47,891 nt of DNA, from the NCBI GenBank assembly GCA_029243145.1, contig JAQWSQ010000008.1:1-47891 (forward strand), written 5' to 3'. Under the pieces are notes generated by a model that saw only the letters and a program-made list of their open reading frames with translations, was not told where the DNA came from and made no database searches. The position numbers were made by a program, and so were the translations under genes. The DNA is from Planctomycetaceae bacterium (GTDB lineage Bacteria; Planctomycetota; Planctomycetia; Planctomycetales; Planctomycetaceae). Positions 32,173 to 40,623 of this stretch are shown piece by piece; the first letter of the stretch is position 1; each line of letters starts with the position of its first letter.

Positions 32173-33822
32173 ATGGCAGACGACGTTGTTTTTCCAGAAG
32201 ATCATCCTCGACGCTCTCAGGGGCGACGAGGCAACGACATTGGTGGAAGATTGAAGAAGTGGTTTTCCTCATCACTCTCCCTCATATTTCTGGTCATTCT
32301 GGGGAGTTGGTTTGTTTACTCACAGTTTCGCATTGAAGTTGCCGATGATGAAATCGCGGTTTTGATTCGGAAGACTGGCTTGGATATGGAGAACGGTAGC
32401 GAAATCGCTGACAGCGCTGAACACAAAGGGATTCAGCGTGAATTCTTACGTGCCGGGAAGCATTTCCGAAACCCACTTTTCTGGGATTGGGAATATCACA
32501 TAATCCCTGAGGTTCCCGCTGGGAAGATTGGAATCCTGGTGAGTTTGACAGGCGAGAATCTTCCCTATGGAGAGTTTCTCGCCAAGATTGATGAGAACGA
32601 CGAGCCAATGACGAAAGGGATTATGCCCGAGGTGAAACGTCCGGGATTGGTCTTCTTGAATCCCTATTTGTATGAGGTGGTTATTGGTGATTTTGAACCG
32701 GTCGAAATTAAGTCAGGTTTTCGAGGTGTGGTGACCAATCTTGCCGGACCTCTTCCCGATGACCCAAATCAGTTGCTGGTCCCGGAAGGTTTTCGGGGAG
32801 TTCAGGAACAGGTTCTTGATGAAGGAACGGAATATATTAATCCGTATGCCACCCGCATCAGCTTAGTCGATTGCACAAGTCAGCGATTCAATCTAGCCGA
32901 GAAGAAGGATATGGGATTTCCCACCAAAGACGGTTTCTGGGTTTCATTAGACGGTATCATCGAATTTCGCGTGGTACCTGATGAGGCGGCCTCGGTCTAC
33001 GTGACTTACAATGATTCGGACAATGGGGATGCAATTGATGAAGAAATTATTCGCAAAATCATCCTGCCGAACGCTCGCAGTTTTTGCCGCCTGCAAGGTT
33101 CAAATACCGTGGGACGCGATTTGATCAGTGGTGAGACACGGATCAAATTTCAGGAGCAATTTCAAACAGAGATGCGGGATGCGTGTGAACCCTTAGGAAT
33201 CGAAATTATCCAGGCGCTGATCACGCGGATTAACCCTCCCAAACAAATTTCGGAATTGGTTCAGGAACGAGAACTTGCCAAAGAAGATCAGTTGAAGTAC
33301 TTGGTGCAGATTCAGGAAGAGATGACACAGAAAGATCTTCGTATTGACGAAGAAGAACGGGATCAAAAAGGAAAACTGGTCGAAGCTGATCAGGAAATCG
33401 TCATCAAGACGACCTCTGCTAACAAAAAACAATCGGTCGAAATGACACTCGCCAATCAGCGGTTGGAAGTCTCCAAATTGCGATTGGAAGCCGCGAAAGA
33501 TGAAGCGGCGGCAATTCTCGCCCGCGGAAAAGCGGAAGCTGAAGTGATTGGTTTCCAGAATAAAGCGGATGCCGCAGGTTGGAAACGATCTGTGGAAGCT
33601 TTCAGTGGAGACGGTAATGAATTTGCCCGCTATGTCTTATTACAAAAATTGTCCCCTTCTTATCGGCGATTGATGATCAACACGGCCGACAGCCCGATTA
33701 TGAAAATCTTTGAACTGTTTAGCAGTGAGCAATCAGCGATACCGGTAGAGGGCAAGACTCCTACCGTGAATTCGAAGTTTCCCGCGGATTCGCCAATGAC
33801 GACATCCGCAGAAAATAACTGA
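32173..33822 (+). CDS. SPFH/Band 7 membrane protein, first of a pair
   Basis: A 549-residue protein with a basic, soluble N-terminus, one membrane helix (about residues 35-55, SLSLIFLVILGSWFVYS), and then a long SPFH/prohibitin-like region and a coiled coil (about 380-470, QEEMTQKDLRIDEEERDQKG). Three motifs of the type G-x4-NP occur (GKHFRNPLFW, GLVFLNPYLY, GTEYINPYAT). SPFH proteins form large membrane rings and scaffolds such as HflKC, flotillin and prohibitin, often controlling proteases. AGGAGAG precedes the ATG. It is followed 63 bases later by a paralogue of the same layout, so the two likely assemble together. Confidence 0.85.
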   Translation: MADDVVFPEDHPRRSQGRRGNDIGGRLKKWFSSSLSLIFLVILGSWFVYSQFRIEVADDEIAVLIRKTGLDMENGSEIADSAEHKGIQREFLRAGKHFRNPLFWDWEYHIIPEVPAGKIGILVSLTGENLPYGEFLAKIDENDEPMTKGIMPEVKRPGLVFLNPYLYEVVIGDFEPVEIKSGFRGVVTNLAGPLPDDPNQLLVPEGFRGVQEQVLDEGTEYINPYATRISLVDCTSQRFNLAEKKDMGFPTKDGFWVSLDGIIEFRVVPDEAASVYVTYNDSDNGDAIDEEIIRKIILPNARSFCRLQGSNTVGRDLISGETRIKFQEQFQTEMRDACEPLGIEIIQALITRINPPKQISELVQERELAKEDQLKYLVQIQEEMTQKDLRIDEEERDQKGKLVEADQEIVIKTTSANKKQSVEMTLANQRLEVSKLRLEAAKDEAAAILARGKAEAEVIGFQNKADAAGWKRSVEAFSGDGNEFARYVLLQKLSPSYRRLMINTADSPIMKIFELFSSEQSAIPVEGKTPTVNSKFPADSPMTTSAENN

Positions 33823-33885
33823 TTGTTTCGGCGTTTTTTGAACTCTAAAAAAATAACAAAATGTCTTCACAGACAGGTCAATCTC

Positions 33886-35550
33886 ATGAATGGCAATACC
33901 ATCAAGCAAAAAATCTCCATGGCAAAAATCGCTATGGTCATATTGATCGTGTTTCTCGTAGGTTCGGGATATCAGATATTCGAATGGACCGTGAATCGAA
34001 TTTATGTTCCGGTCGGTTACAGCATGCAATTGCGATATAAAGGGCCACCACTCCCTTTTCTGCCGGGAGCGATGCTTTCCGCTGAACCAGGCAGCTTTGC
34101 CAAGGTCAATGAAAAAGGGAATCCTGTTGAAGTGGGCATCCTGAAAGAAATGGTTGGCCCGGGGCGTCATTTTTACAACCCATTCTGGTGGGAACGGGAA
34201 TTGGTTGCCGACATTGTAATCAATCCCGGAGAAGTTGCCGTGGCGACTTCTAAACTGGGGAAATCTTTGCCCAAGGGCGAGTTTCTTGTCGAAGGTGATT
34301 TGGGGAAAACCGAGTTCAAAGGCATCGTGCGAAAAGTCTTCGGCCCAGGGCGTTATCGCGTCAATCCTTATGCCTACAATTTAAAGACCGTACAGACTCA
34401 GATCGATCAGTCGGGGACTCAAAAGAAGCATTCTGGCTGGGTCGAAATTGAAACCGGCTATGTCGGCGTGGTGACGAACCTCGCCAGTAATCCGATGACT
34501 GAAGCAAAAAAAGGGATTCAGCAACAAGTGTTGCAGCCTGGGATTTATCCCATCAATCCTCGTGAACAACAGGTGGATATCGTCGAAATTGGCTATCGCG
34601 AAAAAAGCATTACTGCCAATCTTCAGAAAGATGCACGCGGCGAAATTGTCTTCGATAAAAGTGGCGAACCCATGATTGTCGACGATGAGAGCGGTATCAC
34701 CTTTCCTTCGAATGACGGATTTAATATCCAGATGGACTTTACCGCGATTTGGGGCATCATGCCCGATCAGGCTCCTACGATTATCAGTAAATTCGGAAAC
34801 GTGGATGCTGTCGAGAGTAAAGTGGTGATTCCACAGATTGAAAGTATCTGTCGTAACCAAGGCTCAAGACTGGGGGCCAAAGAGTTATTGATCGGCGAAT
34901 CCCGTCAGGTCTTTCAGGAACAGACATCACTTGAGTTTCAAAAAGTTCTCGATGAAAAAGACGTGACCTTGCTCTATGGGTTGGTCCGTCACATCTACAT
35001 TCCGCAAAGCATCCGGTTACCGATTCAGGATTCCTCTTTGGCCGATGAGAAAAAGCTGACATTGGAGCAGCAACAAATTACGACAAAAACCGAAGGAGAT
35101 TTGGTAAAGGCCAAGCAAGAGGTTGAGTTGGAAGGTGATCGTGTGAAAGCCGAAACCGAAAAGCTGTTTGAAGAAGCTCTGGCCGAAGGTGATAAGATTG
35201 TCGCAGAAACTGAAGCTGAAACACAAAAACTGGTCGCCACGATTGATCGACAAATCGCAGAAATCGAAGCCGAAGCGACAGTTCTTTTGGGAGAAGCAGA
35301 AGCTTCCAGTAAGCAACTTTTGGAAGAAGCCAAAGCGGATAAATTTGTCTTGGCCGTCGATGCCTTCGGGAGTGGTGCTGCGTATAACCAGTGGGTCTTT
35401 GCGACTGGATTACCTGTCGAGATCGATCTGCAAACGATTTATGCCGGCGAAGGCACATTCTGGACAGACCTGAAAGGGATGACAGAAACGCTTCTCGGGA
35501 AACAGGTCAACGACAAGAAGTCAACTTCTGGTTCCAAGAGCGGCCGCTAA
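33886..35550 (+). CDS. SPFH/Band 7 membrane protein, second of a pair
   Basis: A 554-residue paralogue of the preceding gene. It has an N-terminal membrane helix (KIAMVILIVFLVGSGYQIF), the same three G-x4-NP motifs (GRHFYNPFWW, GRYRVNPYAY, GIYPINPREQ), the SPFH core (GFNIQMDFTAIWGIMPDQAP), and a Glu/Ala/Lys-rich coiled coil (about 390-500) ending in a short globular tail. The start at 33886 is chosen because the membrane domain begins there; the frame is open back to 33823. The shared architecture and adjacency suggest a hetero-oligomeric complex comparable to HflK-HflC. Confidence 0.85.
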   Translation: MNGNTIKQKISMAKIAMVILIVFLVGSGYQIFEWTVNRIYVPVGYSMQLRYKGPPLPFLPGAMLSAEPGSFAKVNEKGNPVEVGILKEMVGPGRHFYNPFWWERELVADIVINPGEVAVATSKLGKSLPKGEFLVEGDLGKTEFKGIVRKVFGPGRYRVNPYAYNLKTVQTQIDQSGTQKKHSGWVEIETGYVGVVTNLASNPMTEAKKGIQQQVLQPGIYPINPREQQVDIVEIGYREKSITANLQKDARGEIVFDKSGEPMIVDDESGITFPSNDGFNIQMDFTAIWGIMPDQAPTIISKFGNVDAVESKVVIPQIESICRNQGSRLGAKELLIGESRQVFQEQTSLEFQKVLDEKDVTLLYGLVRHIYIPQSIRLPIQDSSLADEKKLTLEQQQITTKTEGDLVKAKQEVELEGDRVKAETEKLFEEALAEGDKIVAETEAETQKLVATIDRQIAEIEAEATVLLGEAEASSKQLLEEAKADKFVLAVDAFGSGAAYNQWVFATGLPVEIDLQTIYAGEGTFWTDLKGMTETLLGKQVNDKKSTSGSKSGR

Positions 35551-35689
35551 GCCTTTCTGTCCGAAATTACCCTCGGTAGGCAATCTCGTGATTCACGACT
35601 TGTTTATCGAGGATTCATCTCGACCTGTGGAGCATCTCGGCTACAATCATTAAGGGGCTTGCTTTTCAACCGAGAAGGAACTTGTTTTG

Positions 35690-36679
35690 ATGAATTTCTT
35701 TGTACGTCGTCCCTGGGACTTACCTCAAAAACTTCACACAACTCCAGATGTCTTCAGGGATAGAAAACAGCATCGCCGCGACTTTCTCAAGTCGATGGGT
35801 ATTGCAGGTACTGGCTTGATGGCCGCTGGGATCGCGGGTTGCAGCAAACCCACGCCGGAAGAGTTGGAACAAGCGGGCCAAGTTGAGTCGCTCCCGGAGT
35901 CGAAAGATACCATTTTTCCAGCCGCTCGGAATGAATTGTTCGAATACGGTCGTCCGGAAACCAAAAAGTACGACGCTGCGAATTACACAAATTTTTACGA
36001 GTTCTCGGTTCAAAAAGATAGCTGGCGATATGTCGAACCGTTCGAGCCTACGCCGTGGACTTTGGAAGTTGCAGGAGAATGTGTCAACCCGCGCAAATTC
36101 GATCTCGATGAGTTGTATAAAGAGTTCCAGTACGAAGAACGCGCCTATCGTTTTCGCTGTGTCGAAGCTTGGGCAATGTGCGTGCCTTGGACCGGTTTTC
36201 CACTGAGTAAACTGCTCGAAAAAGTGAGCCCGAAAGCGTCCGCAAAGTATGTTTCTTTCCAGACATTTTATCGACCCGAACAAGCACGCGGCATTGAAGC
36301 GTATCCCGAGTTTCCTTGGCCATACACTGAGGGGCTCACGATTGAAGAAGCGAAGAACGAATTGGTCTTGTTGGCTACGGGCGTTTTTGGAGAACCACTA
36401 CCGAAGCAACACGGCGCACCTGTGCGAGTCATTATTCCATGGAAATATGGATTCAAGGGAGCCAAGTCCATCGTTCGGATCCAGTTGATGGGTAAAAAAC
36501 CGGTTACATTCTGGAATGATTACAATCCCAGAGAATACGGCTTCGAAGCCAATGTTGACCCAGCAGTCCCCCACCCTCGCTGGTCACAGTCTCGGGAACG
36601 TATGCTCGGTTCAGGCGATAGTTTTGAAACTCTCCCCTACAACGGTTACGGTGATTACGTCGGCTCTCTTTATTCCTGA
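35690..36679 (+). CDS. msrP: MsrP/YedY-type molybdoenzyme (protein-methionine-sulfoxide reductase catalytic subunit)
   Basis: A 329-residue oxidoreductase of the sulfite oxidase fold that binds molybdopterin. MsrP reduces oxidised methionines in periplasmic proteins. Motifs shared with the E. coli enzyme are NFYEF, TPWTLEVAGE, the Mo-ligand Cys157 in RFRCVEAWAMCVPWTGFPL, GAPVRVIIPWKYGFKG-KSI, and HPRWSQ. A Tat motif (HRRDFLKSMG) is followed by a lipobox-like GIAGC (Cys51), so it may be a Tat-exported lipoprotein. The membrane haem partner MsrQ is not adjacent. GAAGGAAC precedes ATG 35690. Confidence 0.92.
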   Translation: MNFFVRRPWDLPQKLHTTPDVFRDRKQHRRDFLKSMGIAGTGLMAAGIAGCSKPTPEELEQAGQVESLPESKDTIFPAARNELFEYGRPETKKYDAANYTNFYEFSVQKDSWRYVEPFEPTPWTLEVAGECVNPRKFDLDELYKEFQYEERAYRFRCVEAWAMCVPWTGFPLSKLLEKVSPKASAKYVSFQTFYRPEQARGIEAYPEFPWPYTEGLTIEEAKNELVLLATGVFGEPLPKQHGAPVRVIIPWKYGFKGAKSIVRIQLMGKKPVTFWNDYNPREYGFEANVDPAVPHPRWSQSRERMLGSGDSFETLPYNGYGDYVGSLYS

Positions 36680-36703
36680 TGCGAGAGCGGCTCAGTAAAA
36701 AAA

Positions 36704-36733
36704 CGCAGAGCCGTTGATGGCAACAACTCTGCG
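36704..36733 (-). terminator. Intrinsic terminator read on the minus strand
   Basis: On the minus strand a CGCAGAG/CTCTGCG stem, extended by TTG/CAA pairing, is followed by seven T. It ends the transcript carrying the small basic gene and its structured 3' part. It lies downstream of msrP in the opposite sense. Confidence 0.85.
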
Positions 36734-36838
36734 CGAGACTTCCTGACAGGAAGATCGTGTGGCGCAACCGAGGGAGGAAGTTCATCCACCCCTTGGCATC
36801 TGCCTCAAACAGACAGGTGCGGCGTCTTACAAATTGAC
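36734..36838 (-). ncRNA. Structured 3' region or small RNA downstream of the basic mini-protein
   Basis: Between the stop codon at 36839 and the terminator, the minus strand folds into consecutive stems. These are an 8-bp stem with one mismatch (CACCTGTC/GGCAGATG), a GGGTGGA/TTCCTCCC stem, and a perfect CTTCCT-GTC-AGGAAG hairpin (36740-36754). No known RNA family (SRP, 6S, tmRNA) is recognised. It may be a long 3' UTR or an sRNA released from it. Confidence 0.4.
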
Positions 36839-36928
36839 TCAGTCTTTGCGATGGCGGGTCTTTGCGCGGTTTTTACGTTTTTTGCGACCGAGTTTACGAC
36901 GACCTTTACCTGATTTCTTTGTTCCCAT
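36839..36928 (-). CDS. 29-residue strongly basic protein
   Basis: The product is MGTKKSGKGRRKLGRKKRKN followed by RAKTRHRKD, so about two thirds of the residues are Lys or Arg. Such tiny basic proteins usually bind RNA and are often ribosomal accessory proteins, but I cannot name a family. Start codon ATG at 36928, with GGGAG and AGG boxes upstream, lies at the head of a transcript with a clear terminator, which supports a real gene. It is divergent from the aldo/keto reductase gene at 37134. Confidence 0.6.
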   Translation of the reverse strand: MGTKKSGKGRRKLGRKKRKNRAKTRHRKD

Positions 36929-37133
36929 TACCTGGAAGTCTCCCAAAAGTGATGTTGTCTGTGAGTGATTGGCCAATATTTGCCGAGTCGGTAAGTAGTT
37001 TAGCAGAAAATACCCAAACATTTCAATGAATTCGCCCCTTCAGAACTTCAAGATCGAACGCTGAAGTTTGAGACAACTCCCGTTATAGTGGTGACTTGCA
37101 AAACTCACTACTTTGACGGAAAAGGCTCTCAAA
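36929..37133. promoter_or_regulatory. Divergent promoter region
   Basis: It separates the minus-strand basic mini-protein from the plus-strand aldo/keto reductase. A TATAGT at about 37083-37088 could be a -10 box for the plus-strand operon, but no matching -35 at 17 bases was seen. Confidence 0.3.
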
Positions 37134-38135
37134 ATGGACTATCGGCAGCTTGGAAAAACCGGTCTGCGTGTCTCTCCCGTTTGCTTGGGCACGATGATGT
37201 TCGGCGGACCGACCACGGAAGCAGACAGTATTCACATTATTCACAAAGCCTGCGATCAAGGTGTGAATTTTATTGATACCGCCGATATGTATAGTGTTGG
37301 CGGTTCTGAAGAAGTCGTCGGCAAAGCGATTGCCGACCGTCGCGATCAGGTCGTTTTGGCGACAAAAGGGACCAACGCGATGGGGGATGGACCCAACGAT
37401 CAGGGCGCCAGTCGCTATCATTTGACCGCTGCCGTCGATAAATCGCTCCAGCGATTGGGGACCGATCACATCGATTTGTATTACGTTCACGTCCCCGATG
37501 AGACAACGCCACAGGAAGAAACTCTGCGTGCTCTGGATGACTTGGTTCGTTCCGGAAAAATCCGGTACATCGCTTGTTCCAATTTTCGTGCCTGGAAACT
37601 GTGCGAAGCTCTCTGGACCAGCGACAAGTTGAATCTGAATGCTTATTGCTGCGTTCAACCGCTCTACAACATCATGAATCGAGACATCGAAGTCGAGTTG
37701 ATGCCTCTCTGTCAGGAGAAAGGAATTGGTGTTGTCAGTTACTCTCCTCTGGCCCGCGGAATTCTGACCGGGAAATATCAGCCGGGCGAAAAACCACCAG
37801 AAGGCAGCCGAGCCTCACGCAACGACAAACGTATGATGCAAGCCGAATGGCGAGACGCATCGCTGGAAGTCGCTCAATCGATTAAAGATTATTCCGACCA
37901 GAAAGGCGTCCCGATGACGCAATTCGCGTTGGCATGGTGCTTGGCGAACCCGACTCTCACTTCGGTCATCATCGGTCCGCGTACAGAATCACAATACGAC
38001 GACAACATCGGTTTCCTCGATGTCGAAATCACGGCAGAAGACGAAGCATTCATCGACGGTCTCGTGCCAGCCGGTGAACACAGCGGCTTCGGATTCCAGG
38101 ACGAAAACTATCCCATCACCGGACGAGGGAAATAA
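37134..38135 (+). CDS. Aldo/keto reductase
   Basis: A 333-residue NADPH-type AKR. The sequence is MDYRQLGKTGLRVSPVCLGT then MMFGG, followed by the catalytic NFIDTADMYS (Asp, Tyr), ATKGTNAMGDGPND (Lys), IDLYYVHVPD (His), SYSPLARGILTGKY and the C-terminal cofactor loop VIIGPRT. It resembles the broad YajO/YhdN group that reduces aldehydes or sugars. Start 37134 has AAGG upstream; the earlier TTG at 37113 is disfavoured. The stop is two bases before a sulfatase start, so they form an operon. A role in processing a desulfated sugar is an inference from this pairing. Confidence 0.88.
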   Translation: MDYRQLGKTGLRVSPVCLGTMMFGGPTTEADSIHIIHKACDQGVNFIDTADMYSVGGSEEVVGKAIADRRDQVVLATKGTNAMGDGPNDQGASRYHLTAAVDKSLQRLGTDHIDLYYVHVPDETTPQEETLRALDDLVRSGKIRYIACSNFRAWKLCEALWTSDKLNLNAYCCVQPLYNIMNRDIEVELMPLCQEKGIGVVSYSPLARGILTGKYQPGEKPPEGSRASRNDKRMMQAEWRDASLEVAQSIKDYSDQKGVPMTQFALAWCLANPTLTSVIIGPRTESQYDDNIGFLDVEITAEDEAFIDGLVPAGEHSGFGFQDENYPITGRGK

Positions 38136-38137
38136 CC

Positions 38138-39748
38138 ATGCGTTCGATTTTACAGATGATCATTGTGGGCTGCGTGCTGTTGATGCCCTCGATACTCAAC
38201 GCAGCCGAGAAACCCAACGTTGTCTTCATCCTTGCAGACGATCTTGGCATCGGGGACGTGAAGTGTTTTGGTGGGGATAAATGCCAAATTCCGACACCCA
38301 ACTTTGATCGCATCGCGAATGAAGGCGAGAAATTCACTGACGCGCATCCCGATGTGTCGCATTGTATCCCGACACGCATGGCCCTCATGACGGGGCGTCA
38401 TCCGTGGAGATTTGCAGCACCTAAAGAAAGCGGGCCGTGGGCGTTTCTCACCCCACGATTTTCGACAGAGAGGTTTACGCTGGGTCAATTGATGCAGAAT
38501 GCCGGGTATCGCACTGGTTATGTCGGGAAATGGCATCTGGGGACGGTGATGCCGACGACGGATGGGAAAACGCAAGGGCCGAAGAACGTCGATTACACCA
38601 AGCCTTTGATCATCTCGCCCAACGATTATGGCTTCGATGAGACATTCATCCTACCCGGTTCGTTAGACATGTTTCCGTACGTCTTTGCCAAAAATGGTGT
38701 CTTTCAAGGACAAGTCACGGCTCAAAAAGGTTGGTCGGCGTTCAATCGCGTCGGGCCAGCGGCTGAAGATTTCGTGGACACCAAAGTTCTCGACACCTTT
38801 TCGACGGAAGCCGAGCAGTTCATTGCTGCTCCGCAGAATAAATCTCAACCCTTCTTTTTGTTTGTCGCACTCACTTCTCCGCACACTCCAGTCAGTCCCA
38901 GCAAAGCGTTTGAAGGGAAAAGCGGTTTGGGAATTTACGGCGACTTCGTGCATGAAACCGATCATTGTGTCGGTCGAGTCCTCGATGCTCTCGATGAAGC
39001 GGGTTTGTCCGACAATACATTGGTCATCGCGACTTCCGATCATGGAGCAGCCGCCTATGCCGGCAACATTCGCAAGGCGACCCCTTTTCAATATCGCGAA
39101 CTCGAACAACTCGGCCACTATTCGGGAGGCGGTTATCGAGGCTTCAAGTTTTCCATCTATGAAGGTGGTTTGCGCATTCCGTTCGTCGCCAAGTGGCCCG
39201 GCATGATTCCCGCCGGCAAAGAGTGTGATGAACTGATTGGCTTGGTCGACTTAATGGCCACGCTTGCTGAGATCACAGGTTCGGAGATTCCCGCAGGATC
39301 AGGCCCCGATTCCATCAGCTTCTTGCCGCTACTCGAAGATCCAGAGATTCGCGGGGCAAGAAAAGATCTGGTTCTGCAATCGACTCATGCCTTTGCCGTT
39401 CGCCAAGGAAAATGGAAACTGGCCGTGTGTCCGGGAAGTGGTTCTGCTGGCCGATATGGCAATCTCCCCAAAACGGAAGATGCTTGGAAAGAAGCGGTAT
39501 CGACGTTCGGTAAAACGCCACAGAAAACCGACTTGTTCCAAGCACCATTCGTGCAATTGTTTGACTTGGGGAATGATCCGGGCGAGACGCAAAATCTTGC
39601 CGCTGAGAATCTCGAGAAGGTTAAAGGGCTCATCGGCGTGCTCAATGAAACGATTGAACGTGGTCGTGTAACTCCCGGCCCGAACCTCGAAAACGACCGC
39701 CCTGTCGATCCGTTGGTGCGAGTTCCCCCGTTTGTGTTGATGAAGTAA
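38138..39748 (+). CDS. Secreted sulfatase, formylglycine type
   Basis: A 536-residue exported S1-family sulfatase. Signal peptide MRSILQMIIVGCVLLMPSIL (cleavage after NAA), then metal-binding NVVFILADDLGIGD, the maturation motif SHCIPTRMALMTGRHP with Cys76 (C-x-P-x-R), GKWHLG, SPHTP and ATSDHGA. It hydrolyses sulfate esters, probably on algal or mucin-like polysaccharides. It differs from the sulfatase at 10735 in having Pro rather than Ala in the core motif and a longer C-terminal part. It is co-transcribed with the aldo/keto reductase. Confidence 0.93.
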   Translation: MRSILQMIIVGCVLLMPSILNAAEKPNVVFILADDLGIGDVKCFGGDKCQIPTPNFDRIANEGEKFTDAHPDVSHCIPTRMALMTGRHPWRFAAPKESGPWAFLTPRFSTERFTLGQLMQNAGYRTGYVGKWHLGTVMPTTDGKTQGPKNVDYTKPLIISPNDYGFDETFILPGSLDMFPYVFAKNGVFQGQVTAQKGWSAFNRVGPAAEDFVDTKVLDTFSTEAEQFIAAPQNKSQPFFLFVALTSPHTPVSPSKAFEGKSGLGIYGDFVHETDHCVGRVLDALDEAGLSDNTLVIATSDHGAAAYAGNIRKATPFQYRELEQLGHYSGGGYRGFKFSIYEGGLRIPFVAKWPGMIPAGKECDELIGLVDLMATLAEITGSEIPAGSGPDSISFLPLLEDPEIRGARKDLVLQSTHAFAVRQGKWKLAVCPGSGSAGRYGNLPKTEDAWKEAVSTFGKTPQKTDLFQAPFVQLFDLGNDPGETQNLAAENLEKVKGLIGVLNETIERGRVTPGPNLENDRPVDPLVRVPPFVLMK

Positions 39749-39937
39749 ATTTATAAATGGAGGAGTAGGAGTGAGTCTGTTTGGTGGGTTTGTGTCTCTC
39801 GAAGAGTGAGCGTTAAACTTCAGAAAAGGGGCGAAACTTCCCCCAAATCCCAATCTCCCCATCCCTGCATCAGTTCAGATTCGTGTGAATGAGAGTTAGC
39901 ATGAGTTCGTCCGAAAATAATTCGAAGAGGAGTTGAA

Positions 39938-40447
39938 ATGCCTATATTGAAAGAATTACTGGAGTCGGTTCCTCAAAATGGAAAAGTCGAATGGCTCGGC
40001 ATTTCGCCCCAACGCCGAGGAGAAATCGAGCCGCGCGAAGAAGCCGTTGTCGAAATGAATGTCGGCTTGTCCGACGATCATCATGCCCGCTCTGGAAAGT
40101 CGGAGCGACAGGTGACGCTCATTCAGAAAGAGCATCTTGATACAATCGCCAGTCTACTCGGTCGTGATTCGGTCGATCCCACCGCACTCCGCCGGAACAT
40201 TGTGGTCTCGGGGTTGAACTTGCTCTCGCTAAAATGTGCCAAATTTCAAATCGGTCAGGTTGTGTTGCAGGGGACTGGTCCTTGCGCCCCCTGCTCTTTG
40301 ATGGAAGAGAATCTCGGGCCGGGCGGATACAGTGCGATGCGTGGCCATGGCGGCATCACGACGATTGTGATCGAACCGGGGACAATCCGCATCGGCGACG
40401 AAGTGAAGTTTCTGGAACTCGTTTCGGTCGAACAAAAGCCGGTGTAG
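39938..40447 (+). CDS. MOSC domain protein
   Basis: A 169-residue single-domain protein of the MOSC family (the C-terminal domain of molybdenum cofactor sulfurase). These proteins handle sulfur for Mo enzymes or reduce N-hydroxylated compounds. Family features are RRNIVVSGLNLLSLK, GTGPCAPC with the conserved Cys, and RGHGGITT. GAGGAG precedes the ATG. An msrP-type molybdoenzyme lies 3 kb upstream, but other genes intervene, so a link is only suggestive. Confidence 0.88.
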   Translation: MPILKELLESVPQNGKVEWLGISPQRRGEIEPREEAVVEMNVGLSDDHHARSGKSERQVTLIQKEHLDTIASLLGRDSVDPTALRRNIVVSGLNLLSLKCAKFQIGQVVLQGTGPCAPCSLMEENLGPGGYSAMRGHGGITTIVIEPGTIRIGDEVKFLELVSVEQKPV

Positions 40448-40477
40448 CGTGTTTGATCCCTTGGAAGTGATTCATAG

Positions 40478-40500
40478 CCCGAACTGCGCAAGCAGTCGGG
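40478..40500. repeat. REP-like hairpin with GCGCAAGC centre
   Basis: CCCGAACTGC and GCAGTCGGG pair with one bulge around GCAA, 30 bases after the MOSC gene. No T-run. Confidence 0.5.
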
Positions 40501-40581
40501 ATGGTCGCGAACATCATTACGTTTGCAGAAAATAATGAGTCGCCAACTCAAGCCAAGCACGTTGAGTGCTTGTGAAGATCC

Positions 40582-40602
40582 CCCGCGGCTTGCGCCGCAG
40601 GG
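40582..40602. repeat. REP-like hairpin
   Basis: CCCGCGGC and GCCGCAGGG pair around a TTGC loop between the MOSC gene and the convergent cyclophilin gene. It shares loop vocabulary with 40478-40500 and 9760-9783. Confidence 0.5.
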
Positions 40603-40623
40603 CTATCTCCGTTTACTCTCAAT

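Noticed and set aside
36734..36838. A signal recognition particle RNA or 6S RNA at the structured segment
   Set aside because: The conserved SRP GGAAGCAG-type apical motif is absent and no 6S-like long bulged rod can be drawn, so it is left as an unassigned structured region.
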